A stretch of 64,000 bases of DNA from Acidaminococcus fermentans DSM 20731 (GTDB lineage: Bacteria > Bacillota > Negativicutes > Acidaminococcales > Acidaminococcaceae): NCBI RefSeq assembly GCF_000025305.1, contig NC_013740.1, positions 2,265,770 through 2,329,769 of the forward strand, read 5' to 3'. Shown one piece after another: positions 32,340 to 40,108 of the stretch. The notes beneath the pieces are model-generated. The model ran no database searches and was not told the origin of the DNA. It saw only the letters and a program-made list of their open reading frames with translations. How positions within the stretch are numbered: the stretch's first letter is position 1; each line of letters begins with the position of its first letter. Made by a program: the position numbers and the translations under genes.

Positions 32340-33602
32340 TTACAGAAACCGGGCTCCGAAACTATACAGAGTCAGCGCGGTGGTAAACAGATAGCACAGG
32401 GTCATGGTGAGCTGCAACAGGCGAAGCGGCTTCAGGCCTGCCTGGACATCTTTCCTCCAGATCATCAGGGTCACAAAGAGCCCGGCCGTGGGGGTCCCGA
32501 TGCTGGTGGCCAGATTGGCCAGGAAAATCAGCTGGGTGGGAGACCCGCTGTAGGCAAAGCATACAATCACCCCCAGGAGAAGGCAGGCCACACAGCTCCA
32601 GCGGACCCGTCTGCTTTCCAGCCCTACTTCCCAGCCCAGGCCGGCGTTCAGCAGCACCACCCCCCGCTGGGTATTCCCCATCAGTGCGGAAAAGGCGGAG
32701 CCCAGCAGGGCGGCCCCCATAACGAACCGCGCTTTACTGCCCAGGACGGGTTCCAGCATGCCGGCCATCTGCACCGGACTGGAAATGGTCAGCCCGGTGG
32801 GATGGAGGACAATGGCACCCACGGTAACAATGGCCCCGGAAATCAGGATCACTGTCAGCACATGGGCACAGGCATCCGACAGCATGGTGCCGTTGAACAA
32901 ATCCTGTTTCTTCCACTTTTTTTCAGCCCCCAGATAGGTTCCGTAGATCCCGGCGGTAATGGAAGCATGGGTACTGAGAAAAGCCAATGACCCCAGGACG
33001 CTCCCTTCCGGAAATCCCCAATGGGTCAGTCCCAAGATGAATCCCTGGGGGTCCGGGCCTCCGGACGCATAGAGGGTGGCATAAAAAGCCAGGATCATCC
33101 CCAGGATGCAGACCATGACGCCTTTTTCGATTTTCGAATAGGTATCTTTGGAAAAGTACAGTCCCAGCAGCAGTGCCAGCATGATCAGTGCTCCGATTTT
33201 CCAGTCGACCCCGAAAAGCAGGCTCATCCCGGCGCCGCTTCCGGAAATATTGCCGAAAGTGAAGAACAGACAGGAAAAAAACAGACAGATGCCCACAAAG
33301 GCCGCGGCTCCATGGCCATAATAGTGCCGGATCCCATGGAGCAGAGGCATGCCGGTCAGCATGGCCAGCCGATAGCAGGTGAGCATAAAGGTAATACTCA
33401 TGATGAAGATGGGGATAAACAGCCACAGCATATGGTATCCATAGCTGGAACCCAGCATGGCCGCAGTGGTGATGGCCCCCGGCCCCACCACAACACCGGC
33501 CAGGATGATGCCGGGGCCGATCCGCTTCAGGATCTCCAGAGCCGTCAGCCGTTTTACGGTGGAGGGGTCAAACCCAAGTTGTTTGTTTACTGCAGATTCC
33601 AT
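32340..33602 (-). CDS. Nramp-like transporter, second paralogue
   Basis: 420 aa, same fold and loop sequences as the first paralogue (for example HWGFPEGSVLGSLAFLSTHA and GNTQRGVVLLNAGL). TM1 again has VVVGPGAITTAAML, with GPGA (residues 40-43) for DPGN. Start ATG 33602 follows GGAAGG; the upstream in-frame extension runs through the hairpin at 33625 and is rejected. Lies downstream of the DapA-like gene, same strand, so it may be read from that promoter past an attenuator-like hairpin. A matched pair of carriers in one regulon suggests related substrates. Confidence 0.82.
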   Translation of the reverse strand: MESAVNKQLGFDPSTVKRLTALEILKRIGPGIILAGVVVGPGAITTAAMLGSSYGYHMLWLFIPIFIMSITFMLTCYRLAMLTGMPLLHGIRHYYGHGAAAFVGICLFFSCLFFTFGNISGSGAGMSLLFGVDWKIGALIMLALLLGLYFSKDTYSKIEKGVMVCILGMILAFYATLYASGGPDPQGFILGLTHWGFPEGSVLGSLAFLSTHASITAGIYGTYLGAEKKWKKQDLFNGTMLSDACAHVLTVILISGAIVTVGAIVLHPTGLTISSPVQMAGMLEPVLGSKARFVMGAALLGSAFSALMGNTQRGVVLLNAGLGWEVGLESRRVRWSCVACLLLGVIVCFAYSGSPTQLIFLANLATSIGTPTAGLFVTLMIWRKDVQAGLKPLRLLQLTMTLCYLFTTALTLYSFGARFL

Positions 33603-33624
33603 AATTTCCTTCCTTATTTCAAAT

Positions 33625-33656
33625 GAAAACGGCTGCCCATGATTGGATGGGCAGCC
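33625..33656 (-). terminator. Terminator or attenuator between DapA-like and Nramp-like genes
   Basis: Perfect 10-bp stem GGCTGCCCAT / ATGGGCAGCC with 6-nt loop, followed on the minus strand by GTTTTC. Confidence 0.65.
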
Positions 33657-33728
33657 GCCTCGTGGTTTTCCTGTATAGGTCAAAAAGGATGGTCTTTGAT
33701 GCACTCCGTTCAGAGGAGAATCTCCTGC

Positions 33729-34703
33729 TTATTTTTCGAAGGGTTTCATGTCCACTTTGGGCAGACCGCTCTTCTTCAGACCTTCTGCCACCCAGTCTTT
33801 TTCTTCCTGGTCCAGGGGCAGAACCGGTTTCCGCATCAGGCCGCTGGTGAATACACCGCGCTGTACCAGAGCTTCCTTCAGACGGGCATGGGCTTCGCCG
33901 GAAGGCTGGCCGCCGCCGTAGATGGCCTGGCTGATGGGATAAATGTTGTTGGAGGCATCCTGGGCTTCCTTCAGGGTGTGGTTGGCCGGGTCCTTGAATA
34001 CTTTCCAGGCTGCAGTGATCAGTTCGGGCACGCAGCCGGCAAAGCCGATCAGAGCGCCGTCCATGCCGGGGAACCAGGATACACACAGGGTCTCATCATG
34101 GCAGGTGATCAGGGATACATCCGGGCAGGCTTTCCGCAGTTCACGGACGTCGTGTTCATAGATGGCGGTGACACGGGTACCCATCTTGATGGCCTTTACA
34201 TGGGGGATTTCCTTGACCATCTTGATCAGGGTTTCCACCGGGTAGAAGGCCTTGCTGGTAGCCGGATACAGGTGGATGATGATGTCGATGTCGGCACCGT
34301 CAGCCACATCTTTGACGAACTGGAAGGGAGCCTTGGGGTTCATCCCGAAACGCAGCCACATATGGGGCGGCATCAGCAGGATCCCGTCAGCGCCGGCTTC
34401 TTTGGCATCCTTGGCCATTTCGATGGCGCCTTCGGTGTTTTCACAGTTGACCCCGGAGATGATGGTCATCACATCGCCGCATTCTTCGGCGCAGATTTCC
34501 GTTACCCGTTTCCGTTCTTCCCGGGTCAGACCGGTGACTTCGCCAGTGTGGCCGTTGCAGACCAGACCTTCGATGCCTTTGTTGTAGAAGGATTTGATCC
34601 AGCGCAGGTATGCTCTGAATTCCGGTTCGTTGATGGTATAGTCAGCGTTCAGAGGAACGGATACCGCCGGGAAAATGGTCTTGAAGTTCTTTACTTTTGC
34701 CAT
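33729..34703 (-). CDS. DapA/NanA-family aldolase (dihydrodipicolinate synthase-like)
   Basis: 324-aa class-I aldolase of the (beta/alpha)8 DHDPS family. Schiff-base Lys173 in HVKAIKMGT; Tyr146 in IIIHLYPATS occupies the catalytic Tyr position (YNxP in true DapA). The pyruvate-carboxylate loop reads CNGHTGEVTGLT instead of GTTGEx. These differences and the catabolic setting (LacI repressor, two carriers) point to breakdown of a keto acid or amino-sugar acid rather than lysine synthesis (inference). ATG 34703 has GGAGG 9 bp upstream. Promoter with operator upstream. Confidence 0.87.
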   Translation of the reverse strand: MAKVKNFKTIFPAVSVPLNADYTINEPEFRAYLRWIKSFYNKGIEGLVCNGHTGEVTGLTREERKRVTEICAEECGDVMTIISGVNCENTEGAIEMAKDAKEAGADGILLMPPHMWLRFGMNPKAPFQFVKDVADGADIDIIIHLYPATSKAFYPVETLIKMVKEIPHVKAIKMGTRVTAIYEHDVRELRKACPDVSLITCHDETLCVSWFPGMDGALIGFAGCVPELITAAWKVFKDPANHTLKEAQDASNNIYPISQAIYGGGQPSGEAHARLKEALVQRGVFTSGLMRKPVLPLDQEEKDWVAEGLKKSGLPKVDMKPFEK

Positions 34704-34749
34704 GATGAAAAACCTCCTGAAAATGATTTCTATTTTTTCGTCCTGTCTC

Positions 34750-34763
34750 TGCAATCGTTTGCA
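34750..34763. promoter_or_regulatory. LacI-type operator c
   Basis: TGCAATCGTTTGCA, the best of the four sites (only the central pair breaks symmetry), 14 bp after the -10 box. Confidence 0.7.
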
Positions 34764-34777
34764 TCAACCTTGGCTAT

Positions 34778-34807
34778 TTTATATCATGTTTCAGGGTCAT
34801 CCGTCAA
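34778..34807 (-). promoter_or_regulatory. Promoter of the DapA-like gene
   Basis: Minus strand: TTGACG (34802-34807), 18 bp, TATAAA (34778-34783), a twin of 31023-31052. Confidence 0.65.
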
Positions 34808-34928
34808 TGTTTTCTGACAGTTCCGCAATTTTTTGCACCGGCTTTTCATGTCTAGAAGCAAGGTTTAATGAGGTTATTCCACTTCAAAAAGAGGATTTTG
34901 TCAGTAATCGTATTTTATGAGCTTTTCA

Positions 34929-34942
34929 TGCAATCGTTTTCA
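34929..34942. promoter_or_regulatory. LacI-type operator d
   Basis: TGCAATCGTTTTCA. Centre-to-centre distance to operator c is 179 bp; the a-b pair is 175 bp apart. Confidence 0.6.
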
Positions 34943-35016
34943 TTGTATACTCGCGATTCTTTCCCTTTTCCCCCTCCCTGCTATAATGGATTCCATAAGA
35001 AGGGAGTTGTTTCCTT

Positions 35017-35988
35017 ATGCAAAACAAAAAGAAGGTGTTTCTCACGGCCCTGTGCACCCTGGCGGCCTGTGTGCTGCCCCTCCTGCCTCTGGACAAGCCG
35101 GTCCAGGCCCGGCGCTATGAACGGATCGTGGTGTGCAGTGACATCCATTACGGCAGCAAAACCCGGGAACCGGAACTCCGGGCCCGGAAAATCGCAAACA
35201 AAAAAGCAGCCGTCCGGGACATCAACGGCTGGGAGGATGTGGACCTGTGCGTCTTTACCGGGGATATGGTCCAGAAAACCGGCAGCCCGGCTGACTACAA
35301 ACTGGCCCGGGAACTGACGGACCGGGTGAAAAAGCCCAAGGAATTCCTGGCCGGGAACCATGAAGTCATCTATCACCGGGATCTGTCCAGCACCGGCAGG
35401 CTGGTACCGGCGGATCCTTATGAACGGGGGCTCCACCTCCAGACCTACGAGAAGACATTCGGTCCCCTGTACCATTCCCGGAAGCTGGGCCAGTACTTCC
35501 TGGTATTCCTGTCCCCGGACACCCTGGAAAGCAAATATGCCGTGGAGCTGTCCAAGGAACAGCTAGCCTGGCTGGAAAAGGAACTGAAGGACCACCGGCA
35601 GGAACCCACCCTGATCTTCTGCCATGCCCCCATCACCGGCACCCTGATCCCCGGCAGCAAACTGGATACGCCCCGGAATTACGCCCAGCCGGCCAAAAAG
35701 CTCCACCAACTGCTGACGGAAAATCCCCAGGTGCTGCTGTGGGTATCCGGCCACACCCATACATCTCCCAAGAACCCCAGTTTCAACAACCCGGTGAACA
35801 AAATCCCCGGCACGGAAATCCTGGATGTGCACAACCCCACCTGGGACGGAAAGCAGATATGGACCAATTCCCTGTATCTGTACCCGGAAAAAATCGAAAT
35901 CCGCACCTACAGCCACAAAAAACACCAGTGGCTGCCCCAGATGGACCGTACGATACCGGTTCCAGGAGAAATGAGGAAGGGGGTGTGA
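35017..35988 (+). CDS. Exported calcineurin-like metallophosphoesterase
   Basis: 323 aa with a signal peptide (residues 1-31). All metal-site motifs are present: SDIHYG (41-46), TGDMV (81-85), AGNHE (112-116), CHAP (202-205) and SGHTHT (244-249). It hydrolyses a phosphate ester outside the membrane; substrate unknown. RBS AAGGGAG. A LacI-type operator 75 bp upstream may or may not control it. The TGA stop lies inside the terminator stem at 35979-36003, so the last residues (KGV) are encoded by the hairpin. Confidence 0.88.
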   Translation: MQNKKKVFLTALCTLAACVLPLLPLDKPVQARRYERIVVCSDIHYGSKTREPELRARKIANKKAAVRDINGWEDVDLCVFTGDMVQKTGSPADYKLARELTDRVKKPKEFLAGNHEVIYHRDLSSTGRLVPADPYERGLHLQTYEKTFGPLYHSRKLGQYFLVFLSPDTLESKYAVELSKEQLAWLEKELKDHRQEPTLIFCHAPITGTLIPGSKLDTPRNYAQPAKKLHQLLTENPQVLLWVSGHTHTSPKNPSFNNPVNKIPGTEILDVHNPTWDGKQIWTNSLYLYPEKIEIRTYSHKKHQWLPQMDRTIPVPGEMRKGV

Positions 35989-36003
35989 AAAATTCACACC
36001 CCC
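35979..36003 (+). terminator. Hairpin overlapping the phosphoesterase stop
   Basis: Stem GGGGGTGTGAA / TTCACACCCCC, CTGTGAAA family; no T-run follows. Confidence 0.5.
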
Positions 36004-36040
36004 AGTCGCGGGCCGCGAGTCATGGGTCGCGAGCCTGGAC
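36004..36040. repeat. R3 block
   Basis: GTCGCGGGCCGCGAGTCATG followed by GGTCGCGAGCC directly after the hairpin. Related to 15848, 26785 and 39955. Confidence 0.6.
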
Positions 36041-36141
36041 GTTGCAACCGTTTATTCTTTTTCTATAGAAGGATGAGGCAAAACCGACAGAAATCCAGAA
36101 AACCGTATTTTGGGGTTCCGCCAAGAAGCCCGCGACCAGAC

Positions 36142-36178
36142 AGGTGGCTGTTGCACAGAACGCGTGCAGCAGCCACCT
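36142..36178 (-). terminator. Terminator of the secreted 193-aa protein gene
   Basis: Stem AGGTGGCTGTTGCAC with GTGCAGCAGCCACCT, CTGTTGC family, 3 bp past the stop codon. Confidence 0.6.
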
Positions 36179-36180
36179 CT

Positions 36181-36762
36181 TCACAAATTGCTGTACACAG
36201 TCTTCTTCCCCTCTTCTTTCTCTTTTTGGAGGGAAATGAAATAATGTTCCGCATCCTCCACCAGGCTGTTGGTGAGGAGGCTCTGGAAAGCGGCTTCCTC
36301 CAGGCCTTTTCCCTGGACGGCGAACACATAGTTCCCGGTTTCCCAGCAGGCGGCAAAGAATCGGGGTCCCAGCCGGGCCATGCTGACAATCGTCTTGTTT
36401 ACGGGTTGCTTATTCCATTTTACTCCATAAACTCCACTGAGAGTTTCTTTAGGCATATTGTTTTTCAATGCAGTACGGATCCGTACTTTTGTTTCTGGCT
36501 GTCCCAGCCGGACAAAGGAAAGGTCAGAAGAACGCCCGCTGATCACGGAAATCCCATCCAGGGCATAGCCGGAATCCCGGCTGAGGGTCAGAGGACAAAA
36601 GCCCAGGACCCGGGCGGCATCCTGGTAGGTGGCATAGGACACATAGGGATTGGGAACCTGATCCGGACCGGCGGCCGGAGCCGCAAAAACCGGTCCGGCT
36701 ATCCCCAGGATCAGCAGGGAAGCAGATACTGCAAGAAACTGTTTCGTCTTCAGAGAGAACAA
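36181..36762 (-). CDS. Exported protein of unknown function
   Basis: 193 aa if started at TTG 36762, which has GAGG 8 bp upstream; no ATG exists in the frame before the signal peptide, so the start is uncertain (TTG 36768 is another choice). Residues 1-28 form a signal peptide (core FLAVSASLLILGIAGPVFA). The mature part has alternating hydrophobic strands, one WETGNYVFAVQGKG turn, and two Cys. I do not recognise the family. It lies between the phosphoesterase gene and a full R1 element, with its own terminator. Confidence 0.65.
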   Translation of the reverse strand: MFSLKTKQFLAVSASLLILGIAGPVFAAPAAGPDQVPNPYVSYATYQDAARVLGFCPLTLSRDSGYALDGISVISGRSSDLSFVRLGQPETKVRIRTALKNNMPKETLSGVYGVKWNKQPVNKTIVSMARLGPRFFAACWETGNYVFAVQGKGLEEAAFQSLLTNSLVEDAEHYFISLQKEKEEGKKTVYSNL

Positions 36763-37204
36763 TTGCAAAACCTCGTTTCTGATAAAGTCTGAAGTCAGCG
36801 CCTTCAGAAGAAGTGTAGCATGGAAATCCAGGCCGGACAAGGGGCATGGACGGGAGCCATGTCCGGATGGATGAAAAGTGAATGGAAAAAGTGAAGGGAT
36901 TTGGTAAAAAAGAGGAAAGAAGAGTGGGAAGCAAGGGAAACAGGCCCTATTTTGTCAGCTGTCAACGGTCAGCGGCCAGCAGCCGATGGAAATCAATTTT
37001 TGCAAATTGATTTTGAAACAGCATGAACCGTAGGGAGCGCAGGCCGGTCGCCCCGCAAAACACATGGTCAGCTGCTGGTTGGGCGGGCGGCCGGACCTGA
37101 CGCCTCTACGGAAACGATTGATATAACGGTTGCCGTTGTTCAAAGCCAGTTTTGCTGGTTTCCTTTGGCTGTTGACCGTTGACCGGACGGATTTTTTCAT
37201 ACGC
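36763..37204. other. Intergenic region carrying an R1 element
   Basis: 36763-36953 is non-coding with no clear promoter hexamers. The rest is the R1 element (36954-37184). No gene is seen. Confidence 0.6.
36954..37184 (-). repeat. R1 intergenic element, full copy
   Basis: About 230 bp. Ends carry TCAGCTGTCAACGGTCAGC and, inverted, GGCTGTTGACCGTTGACC. Internal arms: AATCAATTTTTGCAAATTGA, CGTAGGGAGCGCAGGCCGG, GGGCGGGCGGCC and GCCAGTTTTGCTGG. Same module order, inverted, at 57519-57734. Confidence 0.75.
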
Positions 37205-37238
37205 AAAAAAGAGACTGTTGCTTTTGCAACAGCCTCTT
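37205..37238 (-). terminator. tRNA-Val terminator (CTGTTGC family)
   Basis: GAGGCTGTTGC, AAAA, GCAACAGTCTC on the minus strand, then TTTTTT. Confidence 0.85.
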
Positions 37239-37248
37239 ACCTTTTAAT

Positions 37249-37325
37249 TGGTGGGATTATGCGGATTCGAACCGTAGACCTCATCGATGTGAGCGATGCG
37301 CTCTAACCAACTGAGCTATAATCCC
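37249..37325 (-). tRNA. tRNA-Val (anticodon CAC)
   Basis: 77 nt with encoded CCA. Acceptor GGGATTA / TAATCCC; anticodon stem CATCG / CGATG with loop CTCACAT giving CAC; T-loop TTCGAAT. Confidence 0.95.
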
Positions 37326-37335
37326 GATAAATTGT

Positions 37336-37364
37336 ATTATACGCTTCTTTCCCAAATAATGCAA
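37336..37364 (-). promoter_or_regulatory. tRNA-Val promoter
   Basis: Minus strand: TTGCAT (37359-37364), 17 bp, TATAAT (37336-37341). It overlaps the sequence just after the DUF554 stop. Confidence 0.75.
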
Positions 37365-37370
37365 GGGGTT

Positions 37371-38075
37371 TTATAAAAAAATTCCTGCAGCCACTCCGGC
37401 CACCAAAAGCCCCGGCAGCATGTTTCCCACCCGGATCTTCAGGAGACGGGTCATGTTGATCCCCACCCCCAGGATCATCAGGCCTCCGCTGGCAGAGATC
37501 TCCTGGACCACGGTCTGGCTCATATAGGGCCCCAGGATTCCGGCCAGAGCTGTCAGGATGCCCTGATAGACCCCTACGGACAAGGCGGAGAACAGGACCC
37601 CGATCCCCATATTGGAGGCGTAGATGATGCCGCTGAGGCCGTCGATCATGGCCTTGGTGTATAAGGTGGTGGCATCCCCGCTGAGCCCGTCCTGGATGGA
37701 CCCTACAATGGCCATGGCCCCCACACAGTACAGGAGACTGGTGGACAGGAATCCTTCCACAAAGGCCTCCGTCCCTGCATCTCCCTTTCCCTTGGCTTTC
37801 TGGACCCGGGCCGCCAGCCAGGTGCCCACCTGTTCCAGTTTCTCTTCGATCCCCAGGGCTTCCCCCAGGATGGATCCGGTGACCAGACTGATGATGGTCA
37901 GCAGGATGTGCTGTCCCTGGAGGGCCATCTGAAGCCCCAGCAGGATCACACAGAGAGCCAGACCGTAAATCACCGTTTCCTGGTATTTTTCCTTGATGCC
38001 CCGGCCCACCAGCAGGCCCACCAGGCTGCCGCCGGCAATGGCGGCCACATTCACAAGGGTTCCCGATCCGATCAT
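37371..38075 (-). CDS. DUF554 membrane protein
   Basis: 234-aa protein with about seven hydrophobic helices. GSGTLVNVAAIAGGSLVGLLVG at the start and the middle GFLSTSLLYCVGAMAIVGSIQDG are hallmarks of DUF554. Function unknown; a transport role is likely from the topology. ATG 38075 has GAGGG 5-6 bp upstream; the GTG at 38087 would overlap the parB stop. It is the last gene of the parA-parB unit, with 8 bp after parB, an arrangement also seen in other Firmicutes. Confidence 0.88.
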   Translation of the reverse strand: MIGSGTLVNVAAIAGGSLVGLLVGRGIKEKYQETVIYGLALCVILLGLQMALQGQHILLTIISLVTGSILGEALGIEEKLEQVGTWLAARVQKAKGKGDAGTEAFVEGFLSTSLLYCVGAMAIVGSIQDGLSGDATTLYTKAMIDGLSGIIYASNMGIGVLFSALSVGVYQGILTALAGILGPYMSQTVVQEISASGGLMILGVGINMTRLLKIRVGNMLPGLLVAGVAAGIFL

Positions 38076-38083
38076 GGCAGCCC

Positions 38084-39103
38084 TCACACAGTGAACAGCC
38101 CGGTTTTTTTCCGGTTCCCGGACCGGACCGGCCCCTGGAGCAGTTCATAGAGCCGTTCCAGATCTTCCGGTCCATAATATTCGATGAGGATCCGGCCCCC
38201 CTGGTCCTTTTGGGAAGGCTCGATCTTCACCCGGGTCCCCAGGTACTGGATCAGCTTTTCCTGGAAGGCCCGGGTATCCGGATCCTGGGCCTTCGTTCCG
38301 TTCTGGGAAGACGGGGCTTTCCGTTCTTTCTTTCCTGGCGTTTTTTCCGGAGGAAGCAGTTCTTCTTCCGTCTTCAGGTAAAGATGCCAGGGTTTCCCTG
38401 CTTTTTCCGCCTTGGCCACTTCTTCCACGATCCGGGCAGACCAGCCCCCTTCCGCCGCCTTCCGGGCCAGTTCATTGATTTTCTCCGGCGTATCCAGCCC
38501 CAGGAGGGGCCGTACCTGGCCGGGAGACAGTTTCCCTGCGGAAACCAGTTCTGCCACTTCAGCGGGCAATTTCAGCAGCCGCAGGGCATTGGCCACCGCC
38601 GCGCGGCTTTTCCCCAGCTTCCGGGCCGCTTCTTCCTGGGTCAGCCCCAGGGTCTCCATCAGCTGCTGGATGCCCCGGGCCTCTTCCATGGGATCCAGGT
38701 CGCTGCGCTGCATGTTTTCCACCAGGGCCACTTCCATCATGGCATCTTCATCGTAGTCCCGGACCACCACCGGCACCTTGGTGAGTCCGGCGGCTTTGGC
38801 CGCCCGCCAACGCCGTTCCCCGGCCACGATTTCGTACTGCCGCCCTTTCTTCCGGACGATCAGGGGCTGGATCACCCCGCTCTGGCGGATGCTTTCCTCC
38901 AGTTCCCGGAGGGCCTCAGGGTCAAAGGTCTTCCGGGGCTGGTAGGGATTGGGCTTCAGGTTCTTCACCGTCACTTCCCCTACCGCTTCTCCGGCCTGTT
39001 TCTCTTCCACCGCCGTTCTGGCCGCAGGAGCTCCCTTGGGCTTCCGCCCGCCGAACATCTTGTCCAGGCCCGTCATGCCCAGACCGCCTTTCTTACCGGC
39101 CAC
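38084..39103 (-). CDS. parB: Chromosome-partitioning protein ParB (Spo0J)
   Basis: 339-aa CTP-dependent DNA clamp that loads at parS. The N-terminal domain has NPYQPRKTFD, SGVIQPLIVRKKG and the CTP-site box GERRWRAAKAAG; ENMQRSDLDPMEEA follows. The HTH for parS binding is LTQEEAARKLGKSRAAVANALRLL. A Lys/Pro-rich linker leads to the C-terminal dimer domain. GTG start at 39103, GGAGG 9 bp upstream, overlapping parA by 11 bp. A matching parS site is at 42073-42088. Confidence 0.95.
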   Translation of the reverse strand: MAGKKGGLGMTGLDKMFGGRKPKGAPAARTAVEEKQAGEAVGEVTVKNLKPNPYQPRKTFDPEALRELEESIRQSGVIQPLIVRKKGRQYEIVAGERRWRAAKAAGLTKVPVVVRDYDEDAMMEVALVENMQRSDLDPMEEARGIQQLMETLGLTQEEAARKLGKSRAAVANALRLLKLPAEVAELVSAGKLSPGQVRPLLGLDTPEKINELARKAAEGGWSARIVEEVAKAEKAGKPWHLYLKTEEELLPPEKTPGKKERKAPSSQNGTKAQDPDTRAFQEKLIQYLGTRVKIEPSQKDQGGRILIEYYGPEDLERLYELLQGPVRSGNRKKTGLFTV

Positions 39104-39857
39104 GGCGCTTCACCTCCCTTGCCAGTGCTCTGTAGGCTTCCGCCGCTTTCCCGTGAGGATCGTACACGGTAATGGGCTGTCCATAGCTGGGGGCTTCCCC
39201 CAGCCGCACAGAACGGGGAATCATGGTCTTGAACAGCAGCTCAGGGAAATGTTCCTTCACCTGGGCCACCACATCGTTGGACAGGTTGGTCCGGCTGTCC
39301 GTCATGGTCATGACGATGCCTTCAATGGTCAGATCCGGGTTGGTGGACTGACGGATCCGGTCCACGGTGGCCAGCAGCTGGGTCACGCCCTCCAGGGCAT
39401 AGAATTCACACTGGATGGGGATCAGCACGCTGTCCGCCGCCGTCAGGGCATTGACGGTCAGCAGGCTGAGAGAAGGGGGACAGTCGATGATTACAAAGTC
39501 GTAATTGTCCTTTATTTTGTACAGATGTTTTTTCAGGGCATTGGGGGGATTCTTTTTCTCGATCAGATCGATTTCCGCGCCGGCCAGGTTCATGGTGGCA
39601 GGAGCCACCCACAGATCCTTCCAGGCAGTGGGCTGGATGATCTCCTCCAGTTCCGTATGGTTGATCAGCACATCATACAGACAGCGTTCCAGGCTGCTTT
39701 TATCGATACCCAGACCGCTGGTGGCGTTCCCCTGGGCGTCCAGATCCACCAGCAGTGTCTTTTTCCGTCCTTCCGCCAGACAGGCCGCCAGACTGATGCT
39801 GGTGGTGGTCTTCCCCACCCCGCCCTTCTGGTTGGCCACGGCAATGATTCGGGTCAT
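39093..39857 (-). CDS. parA: Chromosome-partitioning ATPase ParA (Soj)
   Basis: 254-aa Walker-type ATPase that moves ParB-parS complexes over the nucleoid and, in Firmicutes, influences DnaA. Deviant Walker A KGGVGKTTTS at residues 11-20, switch DLDAQGNATSGLG, Walker B FVIIDCPPSLSLLT. Short N-terminus without the HTH of plasmid ParAs, so chromosomal Soj type. ATG 39857 has AAAGGAG 8 bp upstream; the longer frame to 39935 enters the upstream hairpin. First gene of parA-parB-DUF554. Confidence 0.95.
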   Translation of the reverse strand: MTRIIAVANQKGGVGKTTTSISLAACLAEGRKKTLLVDLDAQGNATSGLGIDKSSLERCLYDVLINHTELEEIIQPTAWKDLWVAPATMNLAGAEIDLIEKKNPPNALKKHLYKIKDNYDFVIIDCPPSLSLLTVNALTAADSVLIPIQCEFYALEGVTQLLATVDRIRQSTNPDLTIEGIVMTMTDSRTNLSNDVVAQVKEHFPELLFKTMIPRSVRLGEAPSYGQPITVYDPHGKAAEAYRALAREVKRRGR

Positions 39858-39918
39858 AGGGTCCACTCCTTTCAAATGGGATTTCCTTTTTGGGACACTG
39901 TAGGATATTGTAACATAG

Positions 39919-39953
39919 AAATGAGGTTGTTGCACATAGAAGCAACAACCTCA
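39919..39953 (-). terminator. Hairpin between pepT-2 and parA
   Basis: TGAGGTTGTTGC / GCAACAACCTCA, CTGTTGC-like family, weak T-run. Confidence 0.5.
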
Positions 39954-39954
39954 G

Positions 39955-40108
39955 GTCACGAGCCATGAGTCGCTGGTCCCGGGCTTGTTTCTGCAGCTCT
40001 TTCCGTCCTTTTCTTTTCAAAAAACAGCGATGCAGCTGTACCCTGACTCCAGGACCGTATCATCCGACCCTCACCAACAAGCCCGGGACCCATAGCCCGC
40101 GGCCCTAA
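39955..40108. repeat. Inverted pair of R3 blocks
   Basis: GGTCCCGGGCTTG (39974-39986) and its complement CAAGCCCGGGACC (40078-40090) flank about 90 bp of unremarkable DNA; both are extended by ATGAGTCGC/CATAGCCCGCGG words of the R3 type. Confidence 0.55.

Larger units (their letters stand above)
34704..35016. other. Control region between DapA-like and phosphoesterase genes
   Basis: Holds operators at 34750 and 34929, the DapA-like promoter, and a TATAAT at 34982-34987 that is the probable -10 of the phosphoesterase gene. Much of it is similar to 30996-31190. Confidence 0.65.

Noticed and set aside
29673..33602. Calling either Nramp-like gene mntH
   Set aside because: DPGN and MPH motifs needed for Mn/Fe binding are missing.
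33729..34703. Calling this gene dapA (lysine biosynthesis)
   Set aside because: GTTGE and YNxP motifs are altered and the setting is a LacI-controlled catabolic cluster.
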